A stretch of 64,000 nt of DNA from Gammaproteobacteria bacterium (GTDB lineage Bacteria; Pseudomonadota; Gammaproteobacteria; Steroidobacterales; Steroidobacteraceae): assembly GCA_003164785.1 (NCBI GenBank), contig PLUE01000026.1, forward strand, positions 101,920-165,919, written 5' to 3'. This document shows positions 55,882-64,000 of the stretch, piece after piece. The notes under the pieces were generated by a model. The model was not told where the DNA came from. It did no database searches and worked only from the letters and a program-made list of their open reading frames with translations. Both the position numbers and the translations under genes were made by a program. Each line of letters begins with the position of its first letter. Position 1 is the first letter of the stretch.

Positions 55882-58056
55882 ATGTTGCAAACGACTCGCG
55901 TATTGACGCCGATGGCGCTCGCCGCCTGCCTTTCGCTGATTGCCTGTGGCGGCGGGGGAACAGCGTTTTCCACTAGCGGCAGTGCCGCCACTGCGGCGGC
56001 GGCGAGCACGGCTGCGGCGAGCGCCAACGCTTATGCGATTTCAGGCGTGGTGACCGGAAGCTCCACGGCCACATTGAATCTTACGGGCTCTGCCACCGCA
56101 TCGACCGGCTTGGATTCGGCCGGCAATTACACATTCAACTCGGTGGTCCCGGGCAACTACATCGTTGTGCCGGCTCAGACGGGCTTTCTGTTCAGCCCCG
56201 TGAGCCGCGCCGAGCTGGTATCGAACGCTTCATTGACCGACGTCGTCTTTGCAGCCACCGCCAACACCGGGCCGACCTACGCCATCTCCGGGACCGTCAG
56301 TGGCAGCGTCATCGCGGGCGTCCAGATCACATTGAATGGCAGCAACATTGGATCGACTGTCACCGACCTCGGCGGTAACTACACCTTCTCCGGATTGATC
56401 GCCGGCACCTATACCGTGAATGCCGCGCTCGCCGGTTATTCCGTTTCGACGCCGCTCATCGTCAGCGTCGACGACGCGGATTCCACCGCCGATAACTTCA
56501 CCGACGCGGCGGCGACATCCGACGCCATTACATTCACCCCGGTTGCGGTTCTTGCGCCCGCTGCCGTTGGCAGCGCCTACTCGGCCAGCGTGGTGCAAGC
56601 GACGACCGGCGGAACAGCGCCCTATCACTACCAATCCGGCGCATTGGACGCGGGTACACCGCCGCTGGGCATGATCGTCAACCCCAACGGCGATGTGACC
56701 GGCACGCCGAGGGTGGTCGGGGTCTATGACTTCGACGTCTGCGCAGTCGATTCCGCAGGCCAGACCTCGGCTTGCAAGCCAACTTCCATCACCGTAGTGG
56801 CGCCGACGGCGACACAGCCAACATCGCCGACGACACCAACCCCGGCGGCAACGGAATCGCTTGGCGCAAGTCCCGCATCGATCACGGCTGGCGGCAGTTC
56901 GATGCTGACGTGGTCCAGCACGAACGCCACGTCGTGCACGGCGTCTGGCGGCTGGGCGGGGAGCAAGGCGACCGCCGGAACCCTGAGCATCTCGCCGGCT
57001 AGTACGACCACCTACACGCTGGCGTGTGCGGGCGCCGGTGGCACGAGTAAGACGTCGGTGGCCGTGACGGTGAATCCGGCGATCGCGGCGGTCGCTCCAA
57101 CGCTGACTCTGTCAACCAACGAGACGACGCTGACCCCTGGCAGCCCATCGACGCTGGTCTGGTCTAGCAAAAATGCCGCGTCTTGCACAGCGAGCGGCGG
57201 ATGGACCGGCTCGAAGGCCGCAAGCGGCACACTGAGCGTGACGCCGACAGTAACCACAGTTTATTCGTTGTCGTGCACCAATGCAGGCGGCTCGGCCAAC
57301 GCTTCCACCAAGATCTCCGTGACTGCCGCGACGCCCGCGCCCACGGTCAACTTGGCCGCCAGCCCGACCACCGTCACCGCGGGACAGCACACCACCTTGA
57401 CCTGGTCCAGCAGCAACGCCGACTCCTGTACGGCGAGCAATGCGTGGACAGGGTCACAAGCGGACAGCGGCACTCGCAGCGTTTCCCCTGCCGCCACGTC
57501 GACCTATGCACTCAGTTGCTCGGGTGCCGGCGGCACGACTCAGGTATCCGCCGAATTGACCGTCAATGCGGCAGCGGTCACCTCCGTGCCGGCGTCCGGC
57601 ACTTCTTGGGTGTACTACAACGGCAATTTCGACTGGCCTGGCGATTATTCGTTCGTTGCGTCGCCAAACTATTCGGATACGACCGGTGAACCGCTGAGCG
57701 GCACGGAAGACATCAAGGTTACTCTGGAAGGAGCCTGGGGCGGATGGCTGCCGTTCGCACAAAACTGGAATTTCAATTCGAAGCCGTACACGAAACTCAC
57801 CTTCGCGTTGAAGCCGACGGTTGCGAATCAGAAATGGCAGGTGTTCTTCGTCAAAGTGGGCGATGTTCCGGTCGGCATCTCCTTGGACGTAGCAAACTAC
57901 GGGCCGGCGCCGGTTGTCGGAATATGGGCGACCTACACCATTCCGCTCGCCGACCTCGGGGTACTCGGCACGTCGATCTACAAGTTCGGCATCCAGGATG
58001 AGACGGGTTTGCCGAGCAACTCCTGGTACGTCGATAACGTTGGCTTCGTGCCCTGA
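55882..58056 (+). CDS. surface lipoprotein with prealbumin-like, Ig-like and C-terminal CBM-like domains
   Basis: About 724 residues. The signal ends LACLSLIACGGGG (lipobox LIAC). Then come an Ala/Ser-rich spacer, two CarboxypepD-reg-like repeats (ISGVVTGSSTATLNLTG and ISGTVSGSVIAGVQITLNG), a putative Ig domain (GTPPLGMIVNPNGDVTGTP), three 85-90-residue Ig-like repeats each with LTWSSTNATSCTASGGW-type cores, and a C-terminal domain from SWVYYNGNFDWPGDY to NSWYVDNVGFVP. The first half and the last domain parallel the protein at 36.3 kb; the Ig repeats are an expansion. No catalytic site is seen. It is probably a cell-surface polysaccharide-binding or matrix protein. The upstream in-frame ATG at 55819 lies inside the predicted promoter and is rejected. 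Confidence 0.8.
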   Translation: MLQTTRVLTPMALAACLSLIACGGGGTAFSTSGSAATAAAASTAAASANAYAISGVVTGSSTATLNLTGSATASTGLDSAGNYTFNSVVPGNYIVVPAQTGFLFSPVSRAELVSNASLTDVVFAATANTGPTYAISGTVSGSVIAGVQITLNGSNIGSTVTDLGGNYTFSGLIAGTYTVNAALAGYSVSTPLIVSVDDADSTADNFTDAAATSDAITFTPVAVLAPAAVGSAYSASVVQATTGGTAPYHYQSGALDAGTPPLGMIVNPNGDVTGTPRVVGVYDFDVCAVDSAGQTSACKPTSITVVAPTATQPTSPTTPTPAATESLGASPASITAGGSSMLTWSSTNATSCTASGGWAGSKATAGTLSISPASTTTYTLACAGAGGTSKTSVAVTVNPAIAAVAPTLTLSTNETTLTPGSPSTLVWSSKNAASCTASGGWTGSKAASGTLSVTPTVTTVYSLSCTNAGGSANASTKISVTAATPAPTVNLAASPTTVTAGQHTTLTWSSSNADSCTASNAWTGSQADSGTRSVSPAATSTYALSCSGAGGTTQVSAELTVNAAAVTSVPASGTSWVYYNGNFDWPGDYSFVASPNYSDTTGEPLSGTEDIKVTLEGAWGGWLPFAQNWNFNSKPYTKLTFALKPTVANQKWQVFFVKVGDVPVGISLDVANYGPAPVVGIWATYTIPLADLGVLGTSIYKFGIQDETGLPSNSWYVDNVGFVP

Positions 58057-58082
58057 CGGGGGCTTTTAGCTCATGTCGTCCA

Positions 58083-58205
58083 GGCGGCACCCCCAACCTG
58101 GCCGCCTACACCTGGCAGGTCGCCAGCATGCAGGATATGCTCAACACCGTGCGCGGCACCGCCGCCCCGGGCTGGGGGACCGCCGGCATACCGGTCATCG
58201 GCTGA
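58083..58205 (+). pseudogene. relic of a GH5 gene with internal deletion
   Basis: Read in frame it gives GGTPNLAAYTWQVASMQDML followed by NTVRGTAAPGWGTAGIPVIG and TGA. The first part matches the GH5 proteins at 50.3 kb and 52.4 kb (GGTPYQAAYTWKVASMQDML there) at both DNA and protein level; AGIPVI matches a strand some 80 residues further on. So about 25 codons of one helix and a few of a later strand remain, joined by a deletion. It begins 27 bases after the modular lipoprotein stop. No start codon or catalytic residue is left. Confidence 0.85.
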
Positions 58206-58215
58206 ACTTGGGCCG

Positions 58216-59706
58216 CTAGGCGAATATCGCTGGCAATCGACCGCGCTTCCGATACATCCAGACCACGAGCACGACGAATGGCACCGTGGTGCAGACGCCC
58301 GTGAGCGTGGCCTTCGCCACCACCATGCTCAAAAATCCATGGTCGCGGATCAGATCGAGCGGCGCACAAAGGCGCGCTGTGATGCTCAAAAGCATGATCA
58401 GCCATAGAAGTTCCCCAACGTCGGCCATGATGAGCAGCGCGACCGGCATGCAGACATACCATGGCCAATAATCCGGTGATGTAAGCAGCGCATACACAAC
58501 CGAGATCCAGGCGAAGGCGCGCGCCAAACCCACCGCGTCCTTCACACGCAGGCTGATCCACGCGATGAATCCCAGGAGGGGCAGCGTCACCAGCGCAAGC
58601 GTCAAGGGGCCGGCGTGCGCCGCCAGGGGCGATCGCCGCAGGACCCAATTCACTGCGCCGAACGGCGAGGCAGAACTCATGGGTTGCCCACGCTGCAACA
58701 GCCCATCGAACGAATGAACGCCTGCCCAAAGAGGCGCATAGAGAATCGCGGCGATGGCCGCCGTCGTCACCAGTGCGATGAGCACATCTAGCGCGAGTTG
58801 CCCGGCACTGCGTCGCAACCGCCATAAATAAATCAACTGAGCCGGAAAAAACAGAATCGACACATACTTGGTCAGAAACCCCAGCAACTGAGCGATCATG
58901 GATGCCGTCGGCCGCCGCGTGGCGCAGGCCGCAAGACCGGCGACGACAAACAGCACCATCACCGCATCGTTGTGACCTTCACCGGCAAATTCGGCCAAAA
59001 TCAACGGATTCCACAGATAGGCAAGCGTTCCGAATAGCTGGCACGATGGCCGCACTGCCCCGAGGAACACCCAGATGAAAAATGCAGTCGCGAGACTCGC
59101 AGCCGCGACCACGGACTTGAGCAGGATCAGGGCGGTCGGCACATCGATGCCGCTCAGCTTCATGATGGTGACTTCGATCTGTGTCCAAACGATGCCGTAC
59201 GGCGTGATGCCGATCTCGCCGTGCCATCCAAACGCCGCCAAGCTTGGTCCGATCGCCGTGTGGGCGGCGGCATCCGCCGGCCGCAACAAGGGGTTACTGC
59301 CCGGAATGACGCCCAAAAAGCCATGCGCCATGTAGCTGAATACATCTTCCGACAGCGACGGAGTCCAGACGACCAAGAGCACGCTGAGGACGCACGGTAT
59401 GGCGACGGCGCACAGGCGCGCGCGGCCGACCAATTCGCCACGGCTGCACATCGATAAAACCTGCCGATAGGCAACGAAGATACAGCCGGTGACGAACAGG
59501 TACAGCGCCATCTGCAGCAAAAGATTCCTGATGCCGTAACCTTGACCGCCACCATGAAAAAGGGCCTGCATCACCCCGTTATTTGCTGTGTACAATGCAA
59601 CCGTCACGGCACCAATCGCCAGAATGCGGGTATGCGGATTGAAGGAATTGCGGATACTGTGATGAGCGTCAGTGGTTACGCTTGCGGTCATGTAATACCT
59701 TGGCAA
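58216..59706 (-). CDS. GT-C type polyprenyl-phosphate-sugar-dependent membrane glycosyltransferase
   Basis: 496 residues with about 12-13 helices. After the first two helices the loop TPSLSEDVFSYMAHGFLGVIPGSNPLL carries the acidic residues expected for a GT-C catalytic loop; FGTLAYLWNPLILAEFAGEGHNDAVMVLF is a typical block of the MptB/GT87-like mannosyltransferases. Such enzymes use polyprenyl-phosphate sugar as donor on the periplasmic side. The gene next to it, divergent at 59.9 kb, makes just such a donor, which supports the pairing. It could add a side-chain sugar to the EPS. An alternative start (MTASV) lies five codons in. Confidence 0.8.
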   Translation of the reverse strand: MPRYYMTASVTTDAHHSIRNSFNPHTRILAIGAVTVALYTANNGVMQALFHGGGQGYGIRNLLLQMALYLFVTGCIFVAYRQVLSMCSRGELVGRARLCAVAIPCVLSVLLVVWTPSLSEDVFSYMAHGFLGVIPGSNPLLRPADAAAHTAIGPSLAAFGWHGEIGITPYGIVWTQIEVTIMKLSGIDVPTALILLKSVVAAASLATAFFIWVFLGAVRPSCQLFGTLAYLWNPLILAEFAGEGHNDAVMVLFVVAGLAACATRRPTASMIAQLLGFLTKYVSILFFPAQLIYLWRLRRSAGQLALDVLIALVTTAAIAAILYAPLWAGVHSFDGLLQRGQPMSSASPFGAVNWVLRRSPLAAHAGPLTLALVTLPLLGFIAWISLRVKDAVGLARAFAWISVVYALLTSPDYWPWYVCMPVALLIMADVGELLWLIMLLSITARLCAPLDLIRDHGFLSMVVAKATLTGVCTTVPFVVLVVWMYRKRGRLPAIFA

Positions 59707-59858
59707 GCAAACGGGCAGAGGCTGATTTCGATTGCGACAAAAGCCTCGCGCCCCTCAGGGTTGCGCCTCACACGTCGCCGATTGTAGAAAACCATGAATA
59801 CCCACCCACAATTATTTTGCGACGATGCACTATCTTATAGAGATTGTAAGGCACCTCA

Positions 59859-60998
59859 ATGACGATGACCATGACCGACACCACAGACTCGGGTGAACCC
59901 GGTACGACAGCGATTTCTTCCGTGCCTACGGTTACGGTCGTAGTACCGACCTATCACGAAGTCGAGAACCTTCCGCACCTCGTTGCGCGACTGCAGCTGG
60001 TCCGCAGTGCGGGCGCATTCGAGCTGGAATTGATCCTCATGGACGATGACAGCCGCGATGGGAGCGCGGAACTCGTCGCTTCGCTCGGTGCGCCATGGGT
60101 ACGGCTCGTGACGCGCAAGGTCAATCGAGGCCTGAGTTATGCGGTTCTTGATGGATTGAAGCTGTCGACACGCGACTTGCTGGTCGTCATGGACGCCGAC
60201 CTGAGCCATCCGCCCGAGAAAATCCCCGAGATGCTTGCTGCGGTGTTGAATGGCGCAGACGTTGCCGTGGGCTCGCGCTTCGCGGAGGGCGGCACGACGG
60301 CGGACGATTGGGGCCTGTTCCGATGGCTGAACAGCCGGGTCGCAACCCTGCTGGCATTTCCCCTGACCTCAGTCAGCGACCCCATGAGTGGCTTTTTCGC
60401 AATGCGGCGATCCACCTTCATGAGCGGACAAGACTTCAATCCCGTGGGCTACAAGATCCTGCTGGAGCTGATCATCAAGTGCCGCAGCAAGCTGGTGGTC
60501 GATGTACCCATTCATTTCGACAACCGCCGCTATGGCGAGAGCAAGCTGTCGTTTCGGGAACAGCTCCGGTACGTTCAACATCTGCGTCGTCTGTACATCT
60601 ACAAGTACGGGACGTGGTCTCATCTGGTGCAGTTTCTGCTCGTCGGCGTGTCCGGACTCGCGATCAATCTGCTCGCGCTCACCGCACTGCTGGCTGCGGG
60701 ATTCCCTGAAAAGACGGCCATTGCCGGCGCCATCGTGATATCCATGCTGTGGAACTTCTTCCTCAACCGCCGCTTCAGCTTTTCGTATGCCCGCGAACGA
60801 TCGATCGTGAAACAATTCATCGGGTTCGTCGCAGCCTGTTCGATCGGCGCGATTGTCAACTATTTCACCACCGTCAGCCTGTGGAATATCATCCATTACA
60901 AGCAGCTCGCGGCAATCGTCGGCGTGCTCGCCGGAACATTCTTCAATTTTGCCGCCAACCGGTTCGTCATCTTCAGAATCAAACACATAAAAGCTTGA
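59859..60998 (+). CDS. polyprenyl-phosphate sugar synthase (DPM1-like GT2) fused to a GtrA domain
   Basis: 379 residues. The GT2 part (about 22-240) has VTVVVPTYHEVENLPHLV, LMDDDSRDGS, VVMDADLSHPPEKIPEML (DxD) and VGSRFAEGGTTADDWGLFR, all typical of dolichyl/polyprenyl-phosphate mannose or glucose synthases, plus DPMSGFFAMRR. The C-terminal 130 residues have four helices of the GtrA family (FLLVGVSGLAINLL, WNFFLNRRFSF, FAANRFVIFRIK), which is thought to flip or present the lipid-linked sugar. The fusion is known in many bacteria. It is the donor maker for the adjacent GT-C enzyme; the two starts lie 152 bases apart. Confidence 0.92.
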   Translation: MTMTMTDTTDSGEPGTTAISSVPTVTVVVPTYHEVENLPHLVARLQLVRSAGAFELELILMDDDSRDGSAELVASLGAPWVRLVTRKVNRGLSYAVLDGLKLSTRDLLVVMDADLSHPPEKIPEMLAAVLNGADVAVGSRFAEGGTTADDWGLFRWLNSRVATLLAFPLTSVSDPMSGFFAMRRSTFMSGQDFNPVGYKILLELIIKCRSKLVVDVPIHFDNRRYGESKLSFREQLRYVQHLRRLYIYKYGTWSHLVQFLLVGVSGLAINLLALTALLAAGFPEKTAIAGAIVISMLWNFFLNRRFSFSYARERSIVKQFIGFVAACSIGAIVNYFTTVSLWNIIHYKQLAAIVGVLAGTFFNFAANRFVIFRIKHIKA

Positions 60999-61001
60999 AG
61001 A

Positions 61002-62951
61002 TCACGTTATCGACGAGAAGCTGATGAGGTTGACGACGAGGAGCGTCAATACCATCAGCACCGCTGAAACGCAGACAAGACCGAGGTGCATACGGCGCCA
61101 GCGAGGCATCCTCGAGCGCGGCGCCTCGATCGACTGACGGGACGAGACGATGATCAATACCAAACAGGTTGGGATTGTCAGGAACGCACACACCCGCACG
61201 ATGTTCAACGGCCATGCGATTCCCGAAAAATAAGGGATTCCGAACGCACTGAGACCGAACAAGGCAAATACACCGCAACCGACGACGGCCACGTATCCAG
61301 CAACGGCCAGACGTATGCGAAGACTGATTGCATGGCGCGGGATCAGCACGAGCAATACCCCCGAGGCGGCAATGAGCACCAGCACGGCCAACAAGCGGGG
61401 CAAGACCCGAGGATCCTCCAACAGGCTGGGTCGTTCGTACGCCGAGGGCCGGTCGGACACACTCAGGATGATCTTGTTCGTCTCGGAATTGCGTATGAAG
61501 GAAAACGTTTCCAGGTAATCCGGATTGCCGAATGTACCCGGGGCAATCTCGACGAAACCATCCTTGCCGTCGAGCCGCATCGATTGCGCGCCCCGCTCGA
61601 CCCGCACGGTCGTTGGATGCATCAAGGTGCGCAAACGAGAAAATCCGTGATGATGTCGGGCATAGTCGACGTAAAGGCCCAGATAGGGTTTCCAAGCGTC
61701 GTTCCAAGCAGGCACCGGGTAGTGCGTGCAGCCTTCGCATGCCACGAACGGCTTCAACATCGCATCGGTGATCTGCTCATAGGGCGGGGGCAACCGAGCC
61801 TGCTTCAAGTCGAACCGGGTTCGTACGTCGCCGTAGCAATAGAAAATTCCCGCGCTCTCGGGAAGATCGATCGCCAGGAGACAGCGAATGCCCGCTCCCA
61901 CGCCACCGTGTACAAACAAGGTCTTCGACCCGCTGCGCACCGCGTCGAACAACAATCCGTGAGCCGATCCTCGCGGACCATTGCTCTGCAAAATCTCGAA
62001 CATCACGTCACGCATGCGCTGCGTAATCACGTTCTGGTCCGCGGAAGGGCCCAGTAGCGCCATGAGGAACTTCGCCATATCGCTCATCGTCGACACCGCC
62101 ACGCCGTCCAAGACCGCGGCGCCGGCGGAATTGAGATGTGACGGAGGATCCCAATTCGCCGGAGTGCTGGGCTGGAAAGACAACACCCGATGCGACAGGG
62201 ATGTCGCGGGTGCCGAGAGGAATGTGTTGTCCATGGCGAGCGGTCGAAGAATCGATTCGTCGACGTACTGTGAGAAGGGCTTCCCGGTCAACTCGCTCAC
62301 CATGTAGGCCAATAATTTCGGTCCATAGCTGTCATACGACGAGAACCGCCCCGGATTTCGAAAGTAACCCGGAAACTGCTGCGCGAAATAACGCTGCGGG
62401 TCGGACGCCAAAGCCCCCGCACCGAAGCCGGTCTCGTCGAGTCCTGCGCTGTGCGTCGCCACCTCGCGGATCGTCACCTCACGACCGAATGCCAACGGCA
62501 GCTTGTAATGCTTCAAATAGCGATTCACCGGATCATCGATGCTCGTGATCGAGCCCTGCGCGACGAGTTGCGCGACGGCCGCGGCGGTAAACACTTTCTT
62601 CACGGAATTGAGTTCGATCAGGGTGGTGTCGATGCCGAAAGGCACCGTCGAGGCAAGATCCTCCACGCCATAGGCGGGCGCCAGCGCCAGGCGACCGTCG
62701 TGCACCAACACCGCTGCCGCAAACGAGGAACGGCGGTCGCGCACCAGGCCTCCGAGCGTGTTGTCCGTCTGCTCCCTGACTCTTGCTTCAAGCAGCTCGG
62801 ACGCGCCGCCGGCATGAACTGAAAGCGCCATTCCTCCAGTCGCAAGCAGCAGCAGAACTGTCCGCGCGAAACTCGGCACGAGTGAGTGCCCCATCACCTT
62901 GTCTATAACCAACCCGCCCCAGCGTCTTCCCTGCAAGCTTGTGAACTCCAT
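61002..62951 (-). CDS. membrane-anchored serine hydrolase of the class C beta-lactamase/esterase family
   Basis: 649 residues. An N-terminal signal or anchor (RTVLLLLATGGMALSVHA) is followed by a beta-lactamase-like domain: SxxK as ELNSVKKVFTAAA, the second-motif Tyr in SSYDSYGPKLLAYMV, THSAGLDETGF, and HGG in LFVHGGVGAGIR in place of KTG. Then a C-terminal accessory beta domain and four membrane helices (VLPRLLAVLVLIAASGVLLVL onward). The layout is that of penicillin-binding-protein-like esterases and peptidases rather than true beta-lactamases. It is convergent with the GtrA-fusion gene, with 3 bases between stops. Substrate unknown; a deacylase acting on the polysaccharide is possible. MGHSLVPSF, 19 codons in, is a likely alternative start. 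Confidence 0.82.
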   Translation of the reverse strand: MEFTSLQGRRWGGLVIDKVMGHSLVPSFARTVLLLLATGGMALSVHAGGASELLEARVREQTDNTLGGLVRDRRSSFAAAVLVHDGRLALAPAYGVEDLASTVPFGIDTTLIELNSVKKVFTAAAVAQLVAQGSITSIDDPVNRYLKHYKLPLAFGREVTIREVATHSAGLDETGFGAGALASDPQRYFAQQFPGYFRNPGRFSSYDSYGPKLLAYMVSELTGKPFSQYVDESILRPLAMDNTFLSAPATSLSHRVLSFQPSTPANWDPPSHLNSAGAAVLDGVAVSTMSDMAKFLMALLGPSADQNVITQRMRDVMFEILQSNGPRGSAHGLLFDAVRSGSKTLFVHGGVGAGIRCLLAIDLPESAGIFYCYGDVRTRFDLKQARLPPPYEQITDAMLKPFVACEGCTHYPVPAWNDAWKPYLGLYVDYARHHHGFSRLRTLMHPTTVRVERGAQSMRLDGKDGFVEIAPGTFGNPDYLETFSFIRNSETNKIILSVSDRPSAYERPSLLEDPRVLPRLLAVLVLIAASGVLLVLIPRHAISLRIRLAVAGYVAVVGCGVFALFGLSAFGIPYFSGIAWPLNIVRVCAFLTIPTCLVLIIVSSRQSIEAPRSRMPRWRRMHLGLVCVSAVLMVLTLLVVNLISFSSIT

Positions 62952-63042
62952 CGCACAAATAAAAAAGTCGTCTTAAGGAGACAGTTTATGCAAATCGCGG
63001 CTCGCGTATAAAATGAGTGTACAGACCAATAGAGACTACTAG

Positions 63043-64000
63043 ATGCAAAAAACTATAATATTCTTCGGGATGACTCTTGCCATGGTGGCGAACCTCTCAG
63101 CATGCGGTGGCGGGTCATCGAGCGGCACCGCAGTCAGCGCGCCCGCCGCCGCCACGAGCGGCTCAACATCCTCTGCTGCCGCTACCGCAACGGCGGCAAC
63201 AGGTCAGGCGAGCGCCCCCGCCACGGTCACGACGACTATGACGGCTGCCGCCTCCACAGCCAGCGCCAGCGGCTCGGTCAGCACAACTGTGACGCCCGTC
63301 ACGGTAACTACCCCTGCGACGACGATTGCTGCTGCGCCGAAAGCCGCCACCACGGGCACGAGCACGGGTACCACGACCGGCGCGACCGGCACCAGCACGA
63401 CCAGCACGGGCGCCAAGAGCACCGCGAGCGGCACCACCAGCACGGCGAGCACCGGTAGCAAGAGCACGACCACCGGCACCACGACCGAGACGAGCAGCAC
63501 CAGCACGGCGAGCACGAGCACCACGGGCACGAGCACGGGCCTGAAAGTGACGGTGTCGGGCGATCACTTCATCGACGGCACGGGCAAGACCGTGCAGTTG
63601 CGCGGCGTGAACTTGAGCGGTCTGGAGTTCGTCGCGGTCCAGGGCTGGGATCCGGCCGACCCCTGGGGCGGCCAGGTCGGTGCGAATGGTCCGAACTTCG
63701 CTGCCATGAAGACCTGGAACATCAACACCGTGCGCATCCCCTTGAACGAGGCCTCCTGGTTGGGCTACACCTGCGTCGATGCGGCCGGTGAGTCGCACGA
63801 TCCGGATCCGGGCAAGAACTACCAGGCCACCGTCGAACAGGCCGTCACCGCGGCCGCTGCCGCCGGCATGTACGTGGTGCTGGACCTGCATCTGAGCGCG
63901 CCGAAGAACTTCTGCCCCCTCGCCCAGAACCCCATGGCCGATGCCGATAACTCGCTCGCCTTCTGGAAGTCCATCGCCACCCAGTTCAAGGGCAACGCCA
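63043..64000 (+). CDS. GH5 endoglucanase lipoprotein, 3' end outside window
   Basis: 319 codons visible from ATG 63043. The signal ends MVANLSACGGG (lipobox LSAC), so this copy is lipid-anchored. A spacer of about 145 residues, first Ala/Ser/Thr-rich, then Thr/Ser/Gly repeats with Lys and Glu interspersed, joins to a GH5 domain beginning LKVTVSGDHFIDGTGKTV. The visible GH5 part is almost the same as that of the protein at 50.3 kb; the NEP acid/base and the nucleophile lie beyond the window. A TATAAAAT box lies at 63007-63014. The cell thus makes at least three GH5 forms: TIG-linked secreted, bare secreted and lipid-anchored. Confidence 0.92.
   Translation, partial: MQKTIIFFGMTLAMVANLSACGGGSSSGTAVSAPAAATSGSTSSAAATATAATGQASAPATVTTTMTAAASTASASGSVSTTVTPVTVTTPATTIAAAPKAATTGTSTGTTTGATGTSTTSTGAKSTASGTTSTASTGSKSTTTGTTTETSSTSTASTSTTGTSTGLKVTVSGDHFIDGTGKTVQLRGVNLSGLEFVAVQGWDPADPWGGQVGANGPNFAAMKTWNINTVRIPLNEASWLGYTCVDAAGESHDPDPGKNYQATVEQAVTAAAAAGMYVVLDLHLSAPKNFCPLAQNPMADADNSLAFWKSIATQFKGNA
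63541..64000 (+). repeat. 460-bp direct repeat, copy 2 (GH5 coding)
   Basis: Second copy of the repeat at 51175-51634, same orientation, about 97 percent identical by eye; several of the differences are silent. It reaches the window edge. Confidence 0.93.

Overview
The window looks like the chromosome of a GC-rich gammaproteobacterium, probably from the Nevskiales/Steroidobacterales/Xanthomonadales neighbourhood. That placement is an inference from SrkA, a glrK-qseG-glrR operon and TypA lying side by side, plus GC-rich codon use; no rRNA or other marker confirms it. I saw no tRNA, rRNA, CRISPR array or intact insertion sequence.

Positions 1-10.3 kb are housekeeping: a small unknown gene cut by the window edge, a DUF1328 membrane peptide, the glycogen debranching enzyme glgX, a diguanylate cyclase remnant cut off exactly at the glgX stop, typA/bipA, a small lipoprotein, the kinase srkA, and the envelope-stress two-component operon glrK-qseG-glrR.

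From 10.3 kb to the right end lies a large exopolysaccharide (EPS) locus of Wzx/Wzy type. It has a DegT-type sugar aminotransferase, a WcaJ-like initiating phosphoglycosyltransferase, two flippases, an export and chain-length set of Wza, Wzz and an EpsG-type kinase, two GT2 enzymes, a GT26 enzyme, a Wzy polymerase, an EpsL-like outer-membrane barrel, two OafA-type acyltransferases (one broken by an in-frame amber codon), a membrane GT-C enzyme, and a polyprenyl-phosphate sugar synthase fused to GtrA. Mixed in are glycan-processing and secreted proteins: two GMC oxidoreductases, a Tat-signal partner, a DUF1080 (3-keto-glycoside hydrolase type) lipoprotein, three paralogous GH5 glucanases plus a 120-bp GH5 relic, and two large secreted multidomain proteins with the same C-terminal carbohydrate-binding-like domain.

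Between the initiating transferase and the export genes sits a compact natural-product cassette (13.1-28.9 kb): a phosphopantetheinyl transferase, a loading A-T protein, a 2673-residue KS-AT-ACP-aminotransferase-C-A-T protein, a terminal C-A-T-TE protein and a JmjC/cupin-like oxygenase. The first two proteins should make an amino acid extended by malonate and transaminated, that is a beta,gamma-diamino (aminostatine-like) acid, joined to a residue predicted to be glycine. The last module is strikingly degenerate: its condensation motif is HQ instead of HH, its adenylation domain has lost the ATP-binding and amino-acid-binding signatures, and its thioesterase carries Cys in place of Ser. This cassette inside an EPS locus is the best candidate for a previously undescribed system. 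The GH5 family, with a 460-bp direct repeat 12 kb apart at about 97 percent identity, shows that the right end is recombining actively.
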